Below, one piece after another: positions 16,046 through 26,033 of a DNA stretch of 64,000 nt. Positions within the stretch are counted from its first letter, which is position 1; each line of letters begins with the position of its first letter. Position numbers and translations under genes: made by a program. The notes below the pieces were generated by a model, which did not search any database, was not told the DNA's origin, and saw only the letters and a program-made list of their open reading frames with translations. The DNA is from an uncultured Litoreibacter sp. GTDB lineage: Bacteria; Pseudomonadota; Alphaproteobacteria; Rhodobacterales; Rhodobacteraceae. Location: positions 124,001 to 188,000 of the forward strand of contig CANLOU010000003.1 in NCBI GenBank assembly GCA_947492995.1. The letters run 5' to 3'.

Positions 16046-16450
16046 ATGATCCTCGGTATCGGCACGGATCTGGCAAATATCGAACGGATCGAAGGCACGC
16101 TGGAGCGCTTTGGCGATCGCTTCCGTAACCGTGTGTTCACTGAGGTCGAACAGCGAAAAGCCGAGCGTCGTCAAGACGTTGCAGGCACCTACGCCAAACG
16201 CTGGGCCGCCAAAGAGGCGTGCTCCAAGGCGCTTGGAACCGGTTTGCGCATGGGAATTTCGTGGAAAGACATGGCCGTGTCCAACCTCAAGACCGGCCAA
16301 CCCGTCATGGCGGTGACCGGCTGGGCGGCGGAGCGGCTTTCTTCAATGACCCCAGAGGGTTACGAGGCGGTAATTCACGTCACCCTGACGGATGACCACC
16401 CCTGGGCGCAGGCCTTCGTGGTCATAGAGGCGCTGCCCAAGCAATCTTGA
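16046..16450 (+). CDS. acpS: Holo-[acyl-carrier-protein] synthase
   Basis: AcpS transfers 4'-phosphopantetheine from coenzyme A to acyl carrier protein. The 134-residue length is normal. The metal-binding Asp is in [13 protein letters not shown] and the second conserved motif is [15 protein letters not shown], with Glu58 as the partner ligand. It heads the acpS-lepB-rnc-era group of essential genes. The upstream region contains the three-unit repeat instead of a recognisable ribosome site beyond GGGGGCG, so translation or transcription may be tuned there. Confidence 0.95.
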   Translation: MILGIGTDLANIERIEGTLERFGDRFRNRVFTEVEQRKAERRQDVAGTYAKRWAAKEACSKALGTGLRMGISWKDMAVSNLKTGQPVMAVTGWAAERLSSMTPEGYEAVIHVTLTDDHPWAQAFVVIEALPKQS

Positions 16451-16521
16451 CCGCCACCACGCTTGACACCATCGCTGCTGACCCGCATTTAACCCTTAAC
16501 TTACAAGGATAAGAGGCCCAA

Positions 16522-17331
16522 ATGGCGCGCAGTGACGACAAAGAAGACGGCATCACCGAAACCGTGAAAACGGTTGTTTACGCGCTGCTCATCGCCGCCG
16601 TTTTCCGCAGTTTCTTCTTCCAGCCCTTCTACATCCCCACCGGCTCCATGAAGGACACTTTGCTGGTCGGCGACTTCATGTTCGTCAACAAGATGGCCTA
16701 CGGATATTCCAAATATTCCTGCCCCTTCGGCATCTGCCCCATCCCTGATCGCATTCTGGCGCGTGACCCCAACCGCGGCGACGTGGTGGTGTTCCGCCAC
16801 CCGACCTCCGGTCAAGACTACATTAAACGCCTTGTCGGCCTGCCCGGTGACACTGTGCAAATGAAGCAGGGCGTGTTGTTTTTAAACGGAAAAGAGCAGG
16901 TGCAAACGCCAGACGGGCAGTTTGTTGAAGAGAACGCACCGCAAGGATCAGTCGGCGGCTACCCGCGCTGCGGCAACGGCGCGACCGGCCTTGGCGCCGA
17001 TTGCATCAAGCCACGTGCGCAAGAGGCTTTGGATGGGTATGGCAACCACAGTGTCCTCAACATTGTTGACCTGCCAGTTCCTGCGCAGGGGCAGCTGAAC
17101 GCCGACAACACGCCGGTGTATACGGTGCCCGAGGGGCATTTCTTCTTCATGGGTGACAACCGCGATAACTCTCTGGATTCGCGGTTCTCGCAGACCGCGA
17201 ATGGGGTCGGCATGGTGCCGTTCCAGAATCTCCTTGGCCGCGCGGATCGGGTGATCTTTTCCTCCGCGGGCAGCCGGATGCTGTTCTTCTGGACATGGCG
17301 TGGCGACCGGTTCTTCAAGGCAATCCAGTAA
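16522..17331 (+). CDS. lepB: Signal peptidase I
   Basis: A 269-residue type I signal peptidase that removes signal peptides on the outer face of the inner membrane. One N-terminal membrane span (TVVYALLIAAVFRSFFF) is followed by the nucleophile Ser42 in PTGSMKDTLLVGD and the general-base Lys102 in YIKRLVGLPGD. The later box [12 protein letters not shown] is also present. It begins 71 bp after acpS with AAGGATAAG as ribosome site. A second, related peptidase gene starts 2 bp after its stop. Confidence 0.96.
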   Translation: MARSDDKEDGITETVKTVVYALLIAAVFRSFFFQPFYIPTGSMKDTLLVGDFMFVNKMAYGYSKYSCPFGICPIPDRILARDPNRGDVVVFRHPTSGQDYIKRLVGLPGDTVQMKQGVLFLNGKEQVQTPDGQFVEENAPQGSVGGYPRCGNGATGLGADCIKPRAQEALDGYGNHSVLNIVDLPVPAQGQLNADNTPVYTVPEGHFFFMGDNRDNSLDSRFSQTANGVGMVPFQNLLGRADRVIFSSAGSRMLFFWTWRGDRFFKAIQ

Positions 17332-17333
17332 CG

Positions 17334-18074
17334 ATGCGCCCCGCGCGCCGCAGTGAAGTTGCACTTCTTGCGGTGCTTGCGCCATTCTCTTTTGCGATCA
17401 TCCTGACGCTGGTGCTGTTCCGCGCCTATTGGATCCCGTCAGGGTCAATGAAGCCAACGCTGTTAATCGGGGATTACCTTTTGGTTAACAGGGCCGCTTA
17501 CGGCTTTCCCGCCCTCATGTGTGGCTTGGGTCAATGCGACGGGGACATGGGGCCATTAGGCGGCCAGCCCGAGCGCGGTGACGTGGTCACCTTCATTCAT
17601 CCCGTGGTCGGGCATCACTACATCAAGCGCATCATTGGCTTGCCCGGTGACAAGGTGCAGATGAAATCTGGACAGCTGCTGCTGAACGGCCAGCCCCTCA
17701 AAGCAGAGCCGCTTGCCGATTTTGCGGAAGCCTATCATCTGGAGGATGGCTACATCGCCTGCAACAACGCTCCGGTCGATGTCGGGGGCGAATGTCTTAA
17801 GGCGCAGGCCCGTGAAGTCTTGCCCGATGGGCGCAATTACCTCACGCTGAACATTGCAGACGGGATGCGCGCGGATGACACGAAACTGTTCGAAGTTCCG
17901 CCCGGTTCGGTGTTTGTGGTCGGTGACAACCGAGATAACTCTTTAGATTCAAGGTTCCCCGCGGGGAACCACGGTATGGGGTTCGTTCCCCTGGAGAACA
18001 TGGTGGGCCGCGCAGACGTCATTTTGTTCTCGTTGAAAGGTGCCGATGGGAGGGTGCTGCGATGGGTGGAATAA
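17334..18074 (+). CDS. Second signal peptidase I paralogue
   Basis: A 246-residue protein with the same layout as the gene just upstream: one membrane span ([19 protein letters not shown]), catalytic Ser38 in [13 protein letters not shown], Lys98 in [11 protein letters not shown] and [12 protein letters not shown]. All catalytic boxes are intact, so it is probably active. It has diverged between the boxes, with a Cys-containing loop ([14 protein letters not shown]) and another Cys pair near 145-160 that could make disulfides in the periplasm. The two genes are a tandem duplication 2 bp apart. Its 3' end overlaps rnc by 13 bp. Confidence 0.92.
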   Translation: MRPARRSEVALLAVLAPFSFAIILTLVLFRAYWIPSGSMKPTLLIGDYLLVNRAAYGFPALMCGLGQCDGDMGPLGGQPERGDVVTFIHPVVGHHYIKRIIGLPGDKVQMKSGQLLLNGQPLKAEPLADFAEAYHLEDGYIACNNAPVDVGGECLKAQAREVLPDGRNYLTLNIADGMRADDTKLFEVPPGSVFVVGDNRDNSLDSRFPAGNHGMGFVPLENMVGRADVILFSLKGADGRVLRWVE

Positions 18075-18754
18075 AGCTGTCAGCTGACCTGTCTTCGTTC
18101 ATGGATCGTTTGGGCCATCGCTTTGCGAACCCCGAGCTTTTGATCCGCGCGTTGACGCATGGCTCGATCTCCTCGGCGACACGGCCAGACAACCAGAGGC
18201 TCGAATTTTTGGGCGACAGGGTGCTGGGGCTGGTGATTGCCGAAACGCTTTTGGCGGAGGACAAAGTGGCGGCGGAGGGTATTCTGGCCCCGCGTTTCAA
18301 CGCGTTGGTGCGCAAGGAAACCTGCGCCGATGTGGCCCGCGACCTTGATCTGGGCGCAGTGTTAAAATTGGGTAAATCCGAGATGGTCTCCGGCGGTCGC
18401 CGCAAGGAAGCGTTGCTTGGCGACGCGATGGAGGCGGTGATTGCCGCCGTCTATCTGGACGGCGGGATCGAGGCCGCACGGGCACTGATCCTGCGGTTTT
18501 GGGGCCCTCGGGTGGACAGCGTTGAGGAGGACGCGCGCGATCCCAAAACGGCGCTGCAGGAGCTGGTGCAAGCGCGCAAGCAGACCCCTCCGGCCTATAC
18601 GATCACCAAGCGGTCTGGCCCGGATCATGCGCCGCAGTTTACCATTGAAGTTCGCACCGAAAGCGGCCAGACGGCGGAGGCTCAGGCGGGATCAAAACGC
18701 CACGCCGAGCAAGCCGCCGCCAAGGCGCTGTTAGAGAGATTAGAGAATGAGTGA
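18062..18754 (+). CDS. rnc: Ribonuclease III
   Basis: RNase III cuts double-stranded RNA in rRNA maturation and mRNA decay. In this 230-residue protein the catalytic signature [13 protein letters not shown] holds Glu48 and Asp52, and [16 protein letters not shown] supplies Asp121 and Glu124. A double-stranded RNA-binding domain fills residues about 160-228 ([18 protein letters not shown] and [15 protein letters not shown]). It overlaps the upstream peptidase gene by 13 bp and era by 8 bp, which implies translational coupling. Confidence 0.96.
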   Translation: MGGIKLSADLSSFMDRLGHRFANPELLIRALTHGSISSATRPDNQRLEFLGDRVLGLVIAETLLAEDKVAAEGILAPRFNALVRKETCADVARDLDLGAVLKLGKSEMVSGGRRKEALLGDAMEAVIAAVYLDGGIEAARALILRFWGPRVDSVEEDARDPKTALQELVQARKQTPPAYTITKRSGPDHAPQFTIEVRTESGQTAEAQAGSKRHAEQAAAKALLERLENE

Positions 18755-19664
18755 TGACCCGACCCGCGCTGGCTTTGTGGCGCTCATTGGCGAACCGAAT
18801 GCTGGCAAGTCGACGCTGCTGAACCGCATGGTCGGCGCGAAAGTGTCGATTGTGACCCATAAGGTGCAAACCACCCGCGCCCGCATCCGCGGCATCGCGG
18901 TGGAGGGGCAGTCGCAGCTGGTGTTCGTGGACACGCCGGGGCTGTTCAAGCCCAAGCGCCGTTTAGACCGGGCCATGGTCGCGGCGGCCTGGACCGGCGC
19001 GTCTGACGCGGACGTTGTGGTGCTGATGGTCGAGGCGCATCGCGGGATCACCGAAGGGGTGACGGCGATTTTGGAAGGGTTGGGCGAACGGGTCGGCTCG
19101 GTCAAAGTGGCGCTGGCGATCAACAAGATTGACCGCGTAAAACCGGATGTTCTGCTTGGGTTGACCGAGAAGCTGAACGAGATTTATCCGTTCTCTGAGA
19201 CCTTCATGATCTCTGCCGAAAAGGGTCATGGGGTTGAGGTTCTGCGCCAATGGTTGGCAGGCGAGATGCCCGAAAGCCCGTGGCTATACCCCGAAGACCA
19301 GATCGCCGACTGGCCCATGCGCAACATTGCCGCCGAGATCACCCGCGAGAAGCTGACCCTGCGGCTGCATCAGGAATTGCCGTACCAGATGACGGTCGAG
19401 ACCGAGAATTGGGAAGAAAAGAAGGATGGCTCCGCCAAGATTGACCAGATCATTTATGTGGTTCGGGACGGGCATAAGGGCATTGTTCTGGGCAACAAGG
19501 GCGAGACCATCAAAGCGGTCGGCAAAGCCGCCCGCGAGGAGTTGGTCGAGTTTCTGGGCCGTAAGGTGCATCTGTTTTTGCAGGTCAAAGTGCGGCCCAA
19601 CTGGTTGGAAGAGAAAGAGCGCTATTCCGAGATGGGGCTCAATTTCAAAGACGGGAATTCATGA
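18747..19664 (+). CDS. era: GTPase Era
   Basis: Era is a ribosome-assembly GTPase that binds the 3' end of 16S rRNA. The 305-residue protein has the Walker [15 protein letters not shown], switch and G3 [15 protein letters not shown]4 NKID, and a C-terminal KH domain (about 205-290) with [15 protein letters not shown]. The ATG overlaps the rnc stop. The rnc-era pair is conserved in proteobacteria. Confidence 0.97.
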   Translation: MSDDPTRAGFVALIGEPNAGKSTLLNRMVGAKVSIVTHKVQTTRARIRGIAVEGQSQLVFVDTPGLFKPKRRLDRAMVAAAWTGASDADVVVLMVEAHRGITEGVTAILEGLGERVGSVKVALAINKIDRVKPDVLLGLTEKLNEIYPFSETFMISAEKGHGVEVLRQWLAGEMPESPWLYPEDQIADWPMRNIAAEITREKLTLRLHQELPYQMTVETENWEEKKDGSAKIDQIIYVVRDGHKGIVLGNKGETIKAVGKAAREELVEFLGRKVHLFLQVKVRPNWLEEKERYSEMGLNFKDGNS

Positions 19665-19718
19665 GCTTTTTGAGCAAAAGTGGGGACCGGTTTTGCGGTT
19701 AAGAACAGCGGACAGAAT

Positions 19719-20051
19719 GTGACGAGAGTTACTGCAGAATTCTGGGTTGGCGCGTACCTGCGCCGTCTGTCGCTGTCCGACATTCCGGCCTTTGTGACAT
19801 CAAAAGGGGATGCAACCGCGGGAGCCGTTTTGGTCAAGATGAACACGCTGGATGGGCAGGCGTGTTGTTATCAGCGGTCCTTTGATTTGATGCGCGGGGC
19901 GCGGGCTTGGGTGGTTCTGGCCGAAGGTGTTGAGGCAGATGTGGACGCGGCATTGGCCAAACAGCGCAGCTTTGATCCTGATTTATGGGTGATCGAGGTT
20001 GAGGACCGCGACGGGCGGCATTTGCTGGACGAGCCGGGGCTGGCAGAATGA
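19719..20051 (+). CDS. DUF1491 family protein
   Basis: A 110-residue protein beginning TRVTAEFWVGAYLRRL and containing KGDATAGAVLVKMNTLDGQACCYQRSF and a FDPDLWVIEVEDRDGRHLL end, which is the DUF1491 pattern. The family is small, alphaproteobacterial and without known function. I chose the GTG at 19719 because the family begins a few residues before the AEFWV motif; the frame extends back to 19680, which has no support. It lies between era and recO in a conserved order. Confidence 0.8.
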   Translation: MTRVTAEFWVGAYLRRLSLSDIPAFVTSKGDATAGAVLVKMNTLDGQACCYQRSFDLMRGARAWVVLAEGVEADVDAALAKQRSFDPDLWVIEVEDRDGRHLLDEPGLAE

Positions 20052-20093
20052 GTGCCTGTGGCACGCATGATGTTTTTGCGCTGCCGCGCGTGC

Positions 20094-20140
20094 TTAGGGG
20101 CTCTGCCCCTAAAACCCCGGCATATTTTCGGCAAAAAGAA
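20094..20140. repeat. Intergenic hairpin plus CATATTTT-type element before recO
   Basis: A perfect 7-bp hairpin (TTAGGGG / CCCCTAA, 20094-20112) is followed by CATATTTTCGGCAAAAAGAA at 20121-20140. A degenerate copy of the second part, CATATTTTTGGCAGAAAGAG, lies just after recO at 20883-20902. Elements of this look are common between genes in Rhodobacterales. Confidence 0.6.
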
Positions 20141-20148
20141 GCCCGCTG

Positions 20149-20871
20149 ATGGAGTGGCGGGGGCAGGGGATATTGCTCTCGGTGCGGCGGCATGGCGAGC
20201 ATGCGGCGATTATTGAAGTGTTTACCAAAGAACACGGCCTGCATGCCGGGGTTGTCCGTGGGGGCACCTCGCGCAAGCTGGCCCCTGTGTTGCAGCCCGG
20301 CGCGCAGCTGGATGTCAGCTGGCGGGCGCGGTTGCAGGACCATTTGGGGGCATTCACCGTGGAGCCCGTGAAGTCGCGGGCGGCGCAGGTTATGGGGGAT
20401 CGACAAGCGCTGGCGGGGCTGAACGCGATCTGCGGGTTGTTGTGTTTTGCGCTGGGCGAGCGCGACCCGCACCCCGAATTATATGACCAGAGTTTGGACC
20501 TGTTTGACCGCCTTGGTGGCGATCCGGCCTGGCCATTGGCCTACATGTTTTGGGAATTGGCGTTGCTGGAAGAGCTTGGGTTCGGGCTGGATCTGGACAG
20601 CTGTGCGGTGACGGGGGAGACGCAGGAGTTGACCTACGTATCGCCAAAATCCGGGCGGTCGGTGTCGACCAAAGGGGCAGGTGAGTGGGCGGACCGGTTG
20701 TTGCCGTTGCCGCCGTCTTTGCGCGGGCTGTTTGGGCAGAATGCGTTGGACGAAGTGCCCGCGGGGCTGCGGGTCACGGGGCATTTTCTGGAGGCCTGGA
20801 TGGCACCTTCTATTGGCAACAAGCCCCTGCCAGCGGCGCGTCAGCGGTTGCTGGATGTGCTTGGCGGCTGA
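20149..20871 (+). CDS. recO: DNA repair protein RecO
   Basis: RecO works with RecF and RecR to load RecA on single-stranded gaps. The 240-residue protein has the N-terminal OB-fold opening [26 protein letters not shown], the [12 protein letters not shown] segment and the helical middle with [14 protein letters not shown] and [22 protein letters not shown]. Length and order after era are typical for the group. The TGATGG context gives a weak ribosome site. Related intergenic elements lie on both sides. Confidence 0.93.
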   Translation: MEWRGQGILLSVRRHGEHAAIIEVFTKEHGLHAGVVRGGTSRKLAPVLQPGAQLDVSWRARLQDHLGAFTVEPVKSRAAQVMGDRQALAGLNAICGLLCFALGERDPHPELYDQSLDLFDRLGGDPAWPLAYMFWELALLEELGFGLDLDSCAVTGETQELTYVSPKSGRSVSTKGAGEWADRLLPLPPSLRGLFGQNALDEVPAGLRVTGHFLEAWMAPSIGNKPLPAARQRLLDVLGG

Positions 20872-20882
20872 TCCGGGACGTG

Positions 20883-20903
20883 CATATTTTTGGCAGAAAG
20901 AGG
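20883..20903. repeat. Second CATATTTT-type element, after recO
   Basis: Matches the element at 20121-20140 at most positions and starts 11 bp after the recO stop. It lies at the very end of the convergent META-domain gene, whose stop is 2 bp further on. Confidence 0.5.
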
Positions 20904-20904
20904 C

Positions 20905-21288
20905 CTATTCTGCTTTGAACTCCATCTTGTCGCCCTCGGCGGTGGAGAGGATCAAGAACTGGTTTGAGACCTCTGACAGGGTCATCTTTTCAAGGGTTTG
21001 GAAGAACTGGGTTTCTGCCGCAAGGTCAGGGCAGGCACGCTTTGTGGACAGGATGGGGCCTGTTTTGAACCATGGGTAGGGGACGTCCTGCGTGGCGGAG
21101 TAGCTGTTGCAAGGGGCTTGGCCTGAGATGCGGCCTTCCTCCGGGAAGGTAATGGTGGCACGGGCTGTGAACGGCGCGCCGTTTATGGATTGCAGCACGA
21201 AGATCTTCCCCTCCGCCCCGTAGCCGGTGAGGGTCTCGTCGGTGCAATAGCCGAGGATCAGGGGAAGCAGGAGGGCCGCGTATTTCAT
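20905..21288 (-). CDS. META domain-containing exported protein
   Basis: A 127-residue protein with a short N-terminal hydrophobic signal (MKYAALLLPLILGYC) and a META domain (DUF306, as in HslJ): VLQSINGAPFTARATITFPEEGRISGQAPCNSY contains the family GxxxCNxY motif. HslJ-like proteins are envelope proteins linked to stress tolerance, without known activity. LGYC is a poor lipobox because of Tyr at -1, so a lipid anchor is doubtful. It runs convergently towards recO and sits downstream of the mcd-type gene on the same strand, 13 bp from its stop. Confidence 0.7.
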   Translation of the reverse strand: MKYAALLLPLILGYCTDETLTGYGAEGKIFVLQSINGAPFTARATITFPEEGRISGQAPCNSYSATQDVPYPWFKTGPILSTKRACPDLAAETQFFQTLEKMTLSEVSNQFLILSTAEGDKMEFKAE

Positions 21289-21301
21289 GGGTCCCTTTTA
21301 G

Positions 21302-22993
21302 CTAGCCAAGCAGGCGGCGCGCAATGACCTGGGCCTGAATTTCTGCAGCACCCTCAAAGATGTTGAGAATGCGGGCGTCGCACAGGATGCGGCTGATTTT
21401 GTATTCCAGCGCGAAGCCGTTGCCGCCGTGGATTTGCAGCCCGTTATCCGCGCAGGACCACGCGACGCGGGCGCCAAGCAGCTTGGCCATGCCTGCCTCC
21501 AGATCGCAGCGGCGGTCGTTGTCTTTCTCGAAGGCGGAGAAATAGGTCAGCTGGCGGGCGACCATGGTTTCGACCGCCATCATCGCCAGCTTGCCGGAGA
21601 CGCGGGGGAAGTTGATGAGGCTTTTGCCGAATTGTTTGCGGTCTTGAGCGTATTGCATCGACACGTCCAGCGCGGAGGCCGCGACGCCTATGGCGCGGGC
21701 AGCGGTCTGGATGCGGGCGGATTCAAAGGTTTGCATCAGCTGCTTGAAACCCTGGCCTTCAACGCCGCCAAGCAGGTTCTCACCTTTGACTTTGAAATTG
21801 TCGAAGGCGAGCTCGTATTCTTTCATGCCGCGATAGCCCAAGACTTCGATTTCGCCGCCGGACATGCCGTCGGTGGGGAAGGGGGCCTCGTCCGTGCCGG
21901 GGGTCTTTTCGGCCAAGAACATCGACAGGCCTTTGTAGTCTGTGGTGCCCGCGTCGGTGCGGGCGAGCAGGGTCATGACTTGCGTGCGGGCCGCGTGGGT
22001 GATCCATGTTTTGTTGCCGGTGATGGTGTAATCATCGTTGGTTTTGATGGCGCGGGTTCTGAGCGAGCCGAGGTCGGAGCCGGTGTTTGGTTCTGTGAAG
22101 ACGGCTGTTGGCAGCGTCTCGGCCGAGGCCAGTTGAGGCAGCCACTTTTGCTTTTGCTCTTCGGTGCCGCCGCACAGGATCAGCTCGGCCGCGATCTCGG
22201 AGCGTGTGCCCAAGGAGCCCACGCCGATATAGCCGCGCGACAGTTCTTCGGAGACGACGCACATCGCGGTCTTGGACATGCCGAAGCCGCCATATTCCTC
22301 GGGGATGGTCAGGCCGAAAACGCCAAGCTCGGCCATCTCGTTGATGATCTCCATCGGGATCAGTTCGTCCTTGAGGTGCCAGTCATGGGCGTGCGGCTCG
22401 ACCTTATCGAGGGAGAAGCGGCGGAATTGATCGCGGATCATTTCCATCTCGTCGTCGAGGCCGGCATTGCCGACGGTGGCATTGGCGGCTTGTTCCTGCA
22501 TCAGGTCTACCAGCCGCGTGCGGGCGGCCTGGGTGTTGCCGGATTGGGTCAGCACCATGACGGACGGGTTCATCATTGCGCGCTGGTCGTCTTGGGTGAG
22601 CCCCATATCTTGCGGGCGCAGCATTTCGCCTTGGGACATCGGGATGCCGCCATAAATCTGCCAGAGATACTCGCCAAAGGCGATCTGGTGGATCAGCTGT
22701 TCTGCTTCGCCGAACTTGGCCTCAGATTGCAGTTTTTCCGCCCAGTTTTGCATCTGTTGCAGCGCTTGAGCGTAGGTGGCGAGCCATGCGAAACCATGGG
22801 CCGCGGTCTGGTTTTCCTCAAGTAACTTACCGGAAATGCGTCCGTTGTCGGTGAGAAGGGTGGTGATTTTGGCCTTGGCGGTCGCCAGCAAATCGTTCAC
22901 CGCTGGCACGGCGTTGGCGGTGTGGGTGAGTAGATCGTCCACGATGATCTGAGTTGCGGAGTTCATTGTGATGTCCTGACCGTCATGCGCCAT
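21302..22993 (-). CDS. mcd: (2S)-methylsuccinyl-CoA dehydrogenase-type acyl-CoA dehydrogenase
   Basis: A 563-residue flavoprotein: an extra N-terminal helical domain of about 170 residues (HGFAWLATYAQALQQMQNWA, IAFGEYLWQIYGGIPMSQGE) precedes a full acyl-CoA dehydrogenase with IPEEYGGFGMSKTAMCVVSE, FTEPNTGSDLGSLRTRA and QIHGGNGFALEYKISR. The catalytic Glu is present in ILNIFEGAAEIQAQ. The long N-terminal extension and this C-terminal motif are features of Mcd from the ethylmalonyl-CoA pathway, which assimilates acetyl-CoA in many Rhodobacterales without glyoxylate cycle. The ATG at 22993 (MAHDGQDIT) is preferred to an upstream one at 23050 on distance from the family start. No other pathway gene is nearby. 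Confidence 0.78.
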   Translation of the reverse strand: MAHDGQDITMNSATQIIVDDLLTHTANAVPAVNDLLATAKAKITTLLTDNGRISGKLLEENQTAAHGFAWLATYAQALQQMQNWAEKLQSEAKFGEAEQLIHQIAFGEYLWQIYGGIPMSQGEMLRPQDMGLTQDDQRAMMNPSVMVLTQSGNTQAARTRLVDLMQEQAANATVGNAGLDDEMEMIRDQFRRFSLDKVEPHAHDWHLKDELIPMEIINEMAELGVFGLTIPEEYGGFGMSKTAMCVVSEELSRGYIGVGSLGTRSEIAAELILCGGTEEQKQKWLPQLASAETLPTAVFTEPNTGSDLGSLRTRAIKTNDDYTITGNKTWITHAARTQVMTLLARTDAGTTDYKGLSMFLAEKTPGTDEAPFPTDGMSGGEIEVLGYRGMKEYELAFDNFKVKGENLLGGVEGQGFKQLMQTFESARIQTAARAIGVAASALDVSMQYAQDRKQFGKSLINFPRVSGKLAMMAVETMVARQLTYFSAFEKDNDRRCDLEAGMAKLLGARVAWSCADNGLQIHGGNGFALEYKISRILCDARILNIFEGAAEIQAQVIARRLLG

Positions 22994-23141
22994 GTTCGAA
23001 TCCTCAAAATGCTGTTGGTTCGTTTTAGGCATTGTGCAAGTGCAGCGCAATTATAATTCACTGTGGTTGCTCCGAATGAACAAATGTGTCGCAGGCCTGA
23101 TTTCGGATGCGAAAGGGGGCGTGGCAAGATAGTACCGCATT

Positions 23142-23909
23142 ATGGAGCTGTTGCTAAGCACATACGGGCTGGGCGCCATTGCGATGGCGGTGCTGATTGC
23201 GTTGGTGGCGGGGGTCATCAAGGGCGTGGTGGGCTTTGCGATGCCCACGATCATGATTTCGGGGCTGGCGTCTTTCATGTCTCCGGAGCTGGCCTTGGCA
23301 GGGCTGATCCTGCCGACGTTGGTAACCAACGGGATGCAGGCGTTGCGGCAAGGCCTGGGTGCCGCTTGGGCGTCTATCAAGAAGTTCCGCGTCTTTCTAA
23401 GCGTTGGGTTGGTGATGCTGCTGATGAGCGCGCAGTTGGTGCGGATATTGCCGATCAGCTGGCTGTTTCTGGTGATTGGTGTGCCGATTGTGGTGTTCAC
23501 CGGCAGCCAGATCGCGGGATGGCGGCCTGCCACAATTTTGCGGAGCGCGCGGGTAGAGGCAGCCGTTGGCGCGCTGGCGGGATTTGTTGGGGGCATGTCG
23601 GGTGTCTGGGGGCCGCCTACGGTGGCCTATCTGACCGCTATTGATACGCCCAAGAAAGAACATCTGCGCATTCAAGGCGCGATTTATGGCCTAGGGGCGA
23701 CAGCGCTGTTTATGGCGCATTTACAGTCGGGCGTTATCCGGGCGGAGACGTTGCCCTTGTCCGTTGCGCTGGTTTTCCCGGCGGTGGTTGGCATTTGGCT
23801 GGGCTTTCAGGTCCAAGACCGCATCAACCAAGAGGTGTTTCGCAAGGTGACCTTGTGGGTGTTGCTGCTGGCTGGCTTGAACCTGATCCGACGCGGGCTG
23901 GTCGGCTAA
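23142..23909 (+). CDS. TauE/SafE family permease
   Basis: A 255-residue protein with about eight hydrophobic spans and the two-repeat pattern of the TauE/SafE (former DUF81) family: VAGVIKGVVGFAMPTIMISGLA in the first half and VGALAGFVGGMSGVWGPPTVAYL in the second. Family members export sulfite, sulfoacetate or other organic anions, or have unknown substrates. It is divergent from the mcd-type gene and convergent with the DUF3859 gene, overlapping that gene by 4 bp. Confidence 0.85.
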   Translation: MELLLSTYGLGAIAMAVLIALVAGVIKGVVGFAMPTIMISGLASFMSPELALAGLILPTLVTNGMQALRQGLGAAWASIKKFRVFLSVGLVMLLMSAQLVRILPISWLFLVIGVPIVVFTGSQIAGWRPATILRSARVEAAVGALAGFVGGMSGVWGPPTVAYLTAIDTPKKEHLRIQGAIYGLGATALFMAHLQSGVIRAETLPLSVALVFPAVVGIWLGFQVQDRINQEVFRKVTLWVLLLAGLNLIRRGLVG

Positions 23910-24442
23910 CTGGTGAGCGAGATGCCGTCGCACAGCGTTGCCATTTCAGGCAACAAGGCGGGGTTCACCACCTGAAACGTGACCGAGTAAAGCGTTCGGA
24001 AGCCCTTTTTGGCTTCCATGGTCCATGTGCCTTCGACCAGCTCGTAGGGATGTTCGAACTCGAAAAAGTTCAGGTTTGAACTGTTGGGCGAGAAATTGAC
24101 GGTCCAGCTGTCTTTGGTCAGCTCTGATCCGATAAACGGCGGATGCGTCACCGTGATTTTGACCCCGTCAAGCGCGCGAGGTGCAGCCGGTTTCATGTCG
24201 ACGCCAAGCGCCATGCCCTTGATTAAGGGAATGGTTTGCGTCTCTACGATGATTTTTTGCCAGTCTTGGCGCACTTGAATTGTGCCAGTGGCGGTTTCAG
24301 GCGCGGGCAGAGTCTCGTCCGTATCCGATCCGCAGACGAGGCCGAATTTCAGGTCACCCACGCGCTTGTCGTCAAACGAAACACCCGCCGCCAGAACTGG
24401 CAGCGGGCAAAGAAGCATGGCGATGAGAACCGGCTTAGCCAA
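23906..24442 (-). CDS. Exported DUF3859-like protein
   Basis: A 178-residue protein with a clear signal peptide ([20 protein letters not shown]). The C-terminal part, [34 protein letters not shown], resembles the DUF3859 pattern in which a beta-sandwich domain ends in a WTFEV-type strand. Function is unknown. It starts within the last 8 bp of pckA on the same strand, so it may be co-transcribed with it, and converges on the TauE-like gene. Confidence 0.55.
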   Translation of the reverse strand: MAKPVLIAMLLCPLPVLAAGVSFDDKRVGDLKFGLVCGSDTDETLPAPETATGTIQVRQDWQKIIVETQTIPLIKGMALGVDMKPAAPRALDGVKITVTHPPFIGSELTKDSWTVNFSPNSSNLNFFEFEHPYELVEGTWTMEAKKGFRTLYSVTFQVVNPALLPEMATLCDGISLTS

Positions 24443-26033
24443 TGGCGGCGGCTTTCACATCAGCGTCGATATGTGGCAGGTACTGCTCGAAGTTGTCGGA
24501 GAACATATCCACCAGTTTGGCGGCCTGACGGTCATAAGCCTCCGGGTTGTCCCATGTCCGGCGTGGATCAAGGATCACGTCGGCCACCCCTTCTGCAGAG
24601 ACCGGCACGTCAAAGCCAAAATTGGGGTCTTTGCGGAACGTACCCTTGTTGAGGGAGCCGTCTAACGCTGCTGTCAGCAGCGCACGGGTCGCACGGATTG
24701 GCATGCGGGAGCCGGTGCCATATGCGCCGCCGGTCCAGCCAGTATTGACCAACCAGCAGGTCGAGCCGTGTTTGGCGATCTTTTCCTGCAGCAACTTGCC
24801 GTAGACCTCGGGGCGGCGTGGCATGAACGGTGCGCCGAAACAGGTGGAGAATGTGGGCTCCGGCTCTGTCACGCCGCGTTCCGTGCCTGCCACCTTGGAC
24901 GTGAAGCCAGACAAGAAGTGATACATCGCCTGCGCAGGCGTCAGCCGCGCGATGGGAGGCAGCACCCCGAACGCATCGCAGGTCAGCATGATGACGTTTT
25001 TGGGATGCCCGCCAAGGGCCGTGTCGGATGCGTTGGAAATGTAGTGCAACGGGTAGGCACAGCGCATGTTGGCGGTCAGGCTGTCATCGTCAAAGTCGAG
25101 CTCTTTGGTCTCGGCGTCATAGACCATGTTCTCGATCACGGTGCCGAATTTTTCGGTCGTGGCGTAGATTTCGGGTTCCGCCGTGGGCGACAGGTTGATG
25201 GTTTTTGCGTAGCAGCCCCCCTCGAAGTTGAAAGAGCCGCGGTCCGACCAACCATGTTCGTCGTCGCCGATCAGGGTGCGGGAGGGTTCCGCCGACAACG
25301 TGGTCTTGCCGGTGCCGGACAGGCCGAAGAACACGGCAGTATCCGCAGGGTTGCCGGGCGCGTGGTTGGCAGAACAGTGCATCGGCATGATGCCTTTTTC
25401 GGGCAGCAGGTAGTTGAGCAGCGAGAAGACCGATTTTTTGTTTTCGCCTGCGTAGGCGGTCCCGCCTATCAAAATCAACTTCTTGTCGAAGTTCATCGCG
25501 ATCACGGTCTCCGACCGGCAGCCATGCTTGGCCGGATCGGCGTTGAAGGTTGGGCAGTTGATGATGGTGAATTCCGGGATGAACGTGTCCAGCTCTGACG
25601 CCGCGGGGCGGCGCAGTAGGTGACGGATGAAAAGGCCGTGCCACGCAAGTTCCGTGACCACGCGCACATCAAGGCGTTGCGACGGGTCTGCGCCGCCAAA
25701 CAAATCCTGAACGTAGTAGTCGCGGCCTTTCATGTGGGCCAGAATGTCTTCGTGCAGCACATCGAAGGCCGCAGGCTCCATTGGCGCGTTGTTTTCCCAC
25801 CAAATGCTGTTCTCGACGCTGGGCGTGCGAACAACAAACTTGTCTTTGGGGGATCGCCCGGTATGCGTCCCTGTCGTCACCAGAAACGCGCCACCTTTGC
25901 CAAGCGTGCCTTCATCGGCTTTCAGGGCGTTTTCAATCAACGCCGGCTCCAGATAGTTGTAATAGACGCTTCCAAGTCCGGTGATGCCTTGGGTGTCCAG
26001 CGTATGCGCCGGGTTTACGCGTCCGTGTGTCAT
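24435..26033 (-). CDS. pckA: Phosphoenolpyruvate carboxykinase (ATP)
   Basis: PckA turns oxaloacetate and ATP into phosphoenolpyruvate, the entry step of gluconeogenesis. The 532-residue protein has the kinase P-loop [18 protein letters not shown], the metal-site region [14 protein letters not shown], the substrate-binding [11 protein letters not shown] and the C-terminal [17 protein letters not shown]. It is divergent from chvI, the neighbour order known in Rhizobiales and Rhodobacterales, where ChvI-type regulators influence pckA. Confidence 0.97.
   Translation of the reverse strand: MTHGRVNPAHTLDTQGITGLGSVYYNYLEPALIENALKADEGTLGKGGAFLVTTGTHTGRSPKDKFVVRTPSVENSIWWENNAPMEPAAFDVLHEDILAHMKGRDYYVQDLFGGADPSQRLDVRVVTELAWHGLFIRHLLRRPAASELDTFIPEFTIINCPTFNADPAKHGCRSETVIAMNFDKKLILIGGTAYAGENKKSVFSLLNYLLPEKGIMPMHCSANHAPGNPADTAVFFGLSGTGKTTLSAEPSRTLIGDDEHGWSDRGSFNFEGGCYAKTINLSPTAEPEIYATTEKFGTVIENMVYDAETKELDFDDDSLTANMRCAYPLHYISNASDTALGGHPKNVIMLTCDAFGVLPPIARLTPAQAMYHFLSGFTSKVAGTERGVTEPEPTFSTCFGAPFMPRRPEVYGKLLQEKIAKHGSTCWLVNTGWTGGAYGTGSRMPIRATRALLTAALDGSLNKGTFRKDPNFGFDVPVSAEGVADVILDPRRTWDNPEAYDRQAAKLVDMFSDNFEQYLPHIDADVKAAAIG

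Noticed and set aside
21428-22825. 465-codon forward frame opposite the mcd-type gene
   Set aside because: It is Gly/Ala/His/Val-rich with no motif, antisense to a well-supported dehydrogenase.
25117-25644. 175-codon reverse frame within pckA
   Set aside because: Another reading frame of the pckA coding strand; pckA motifs are unambiguous.
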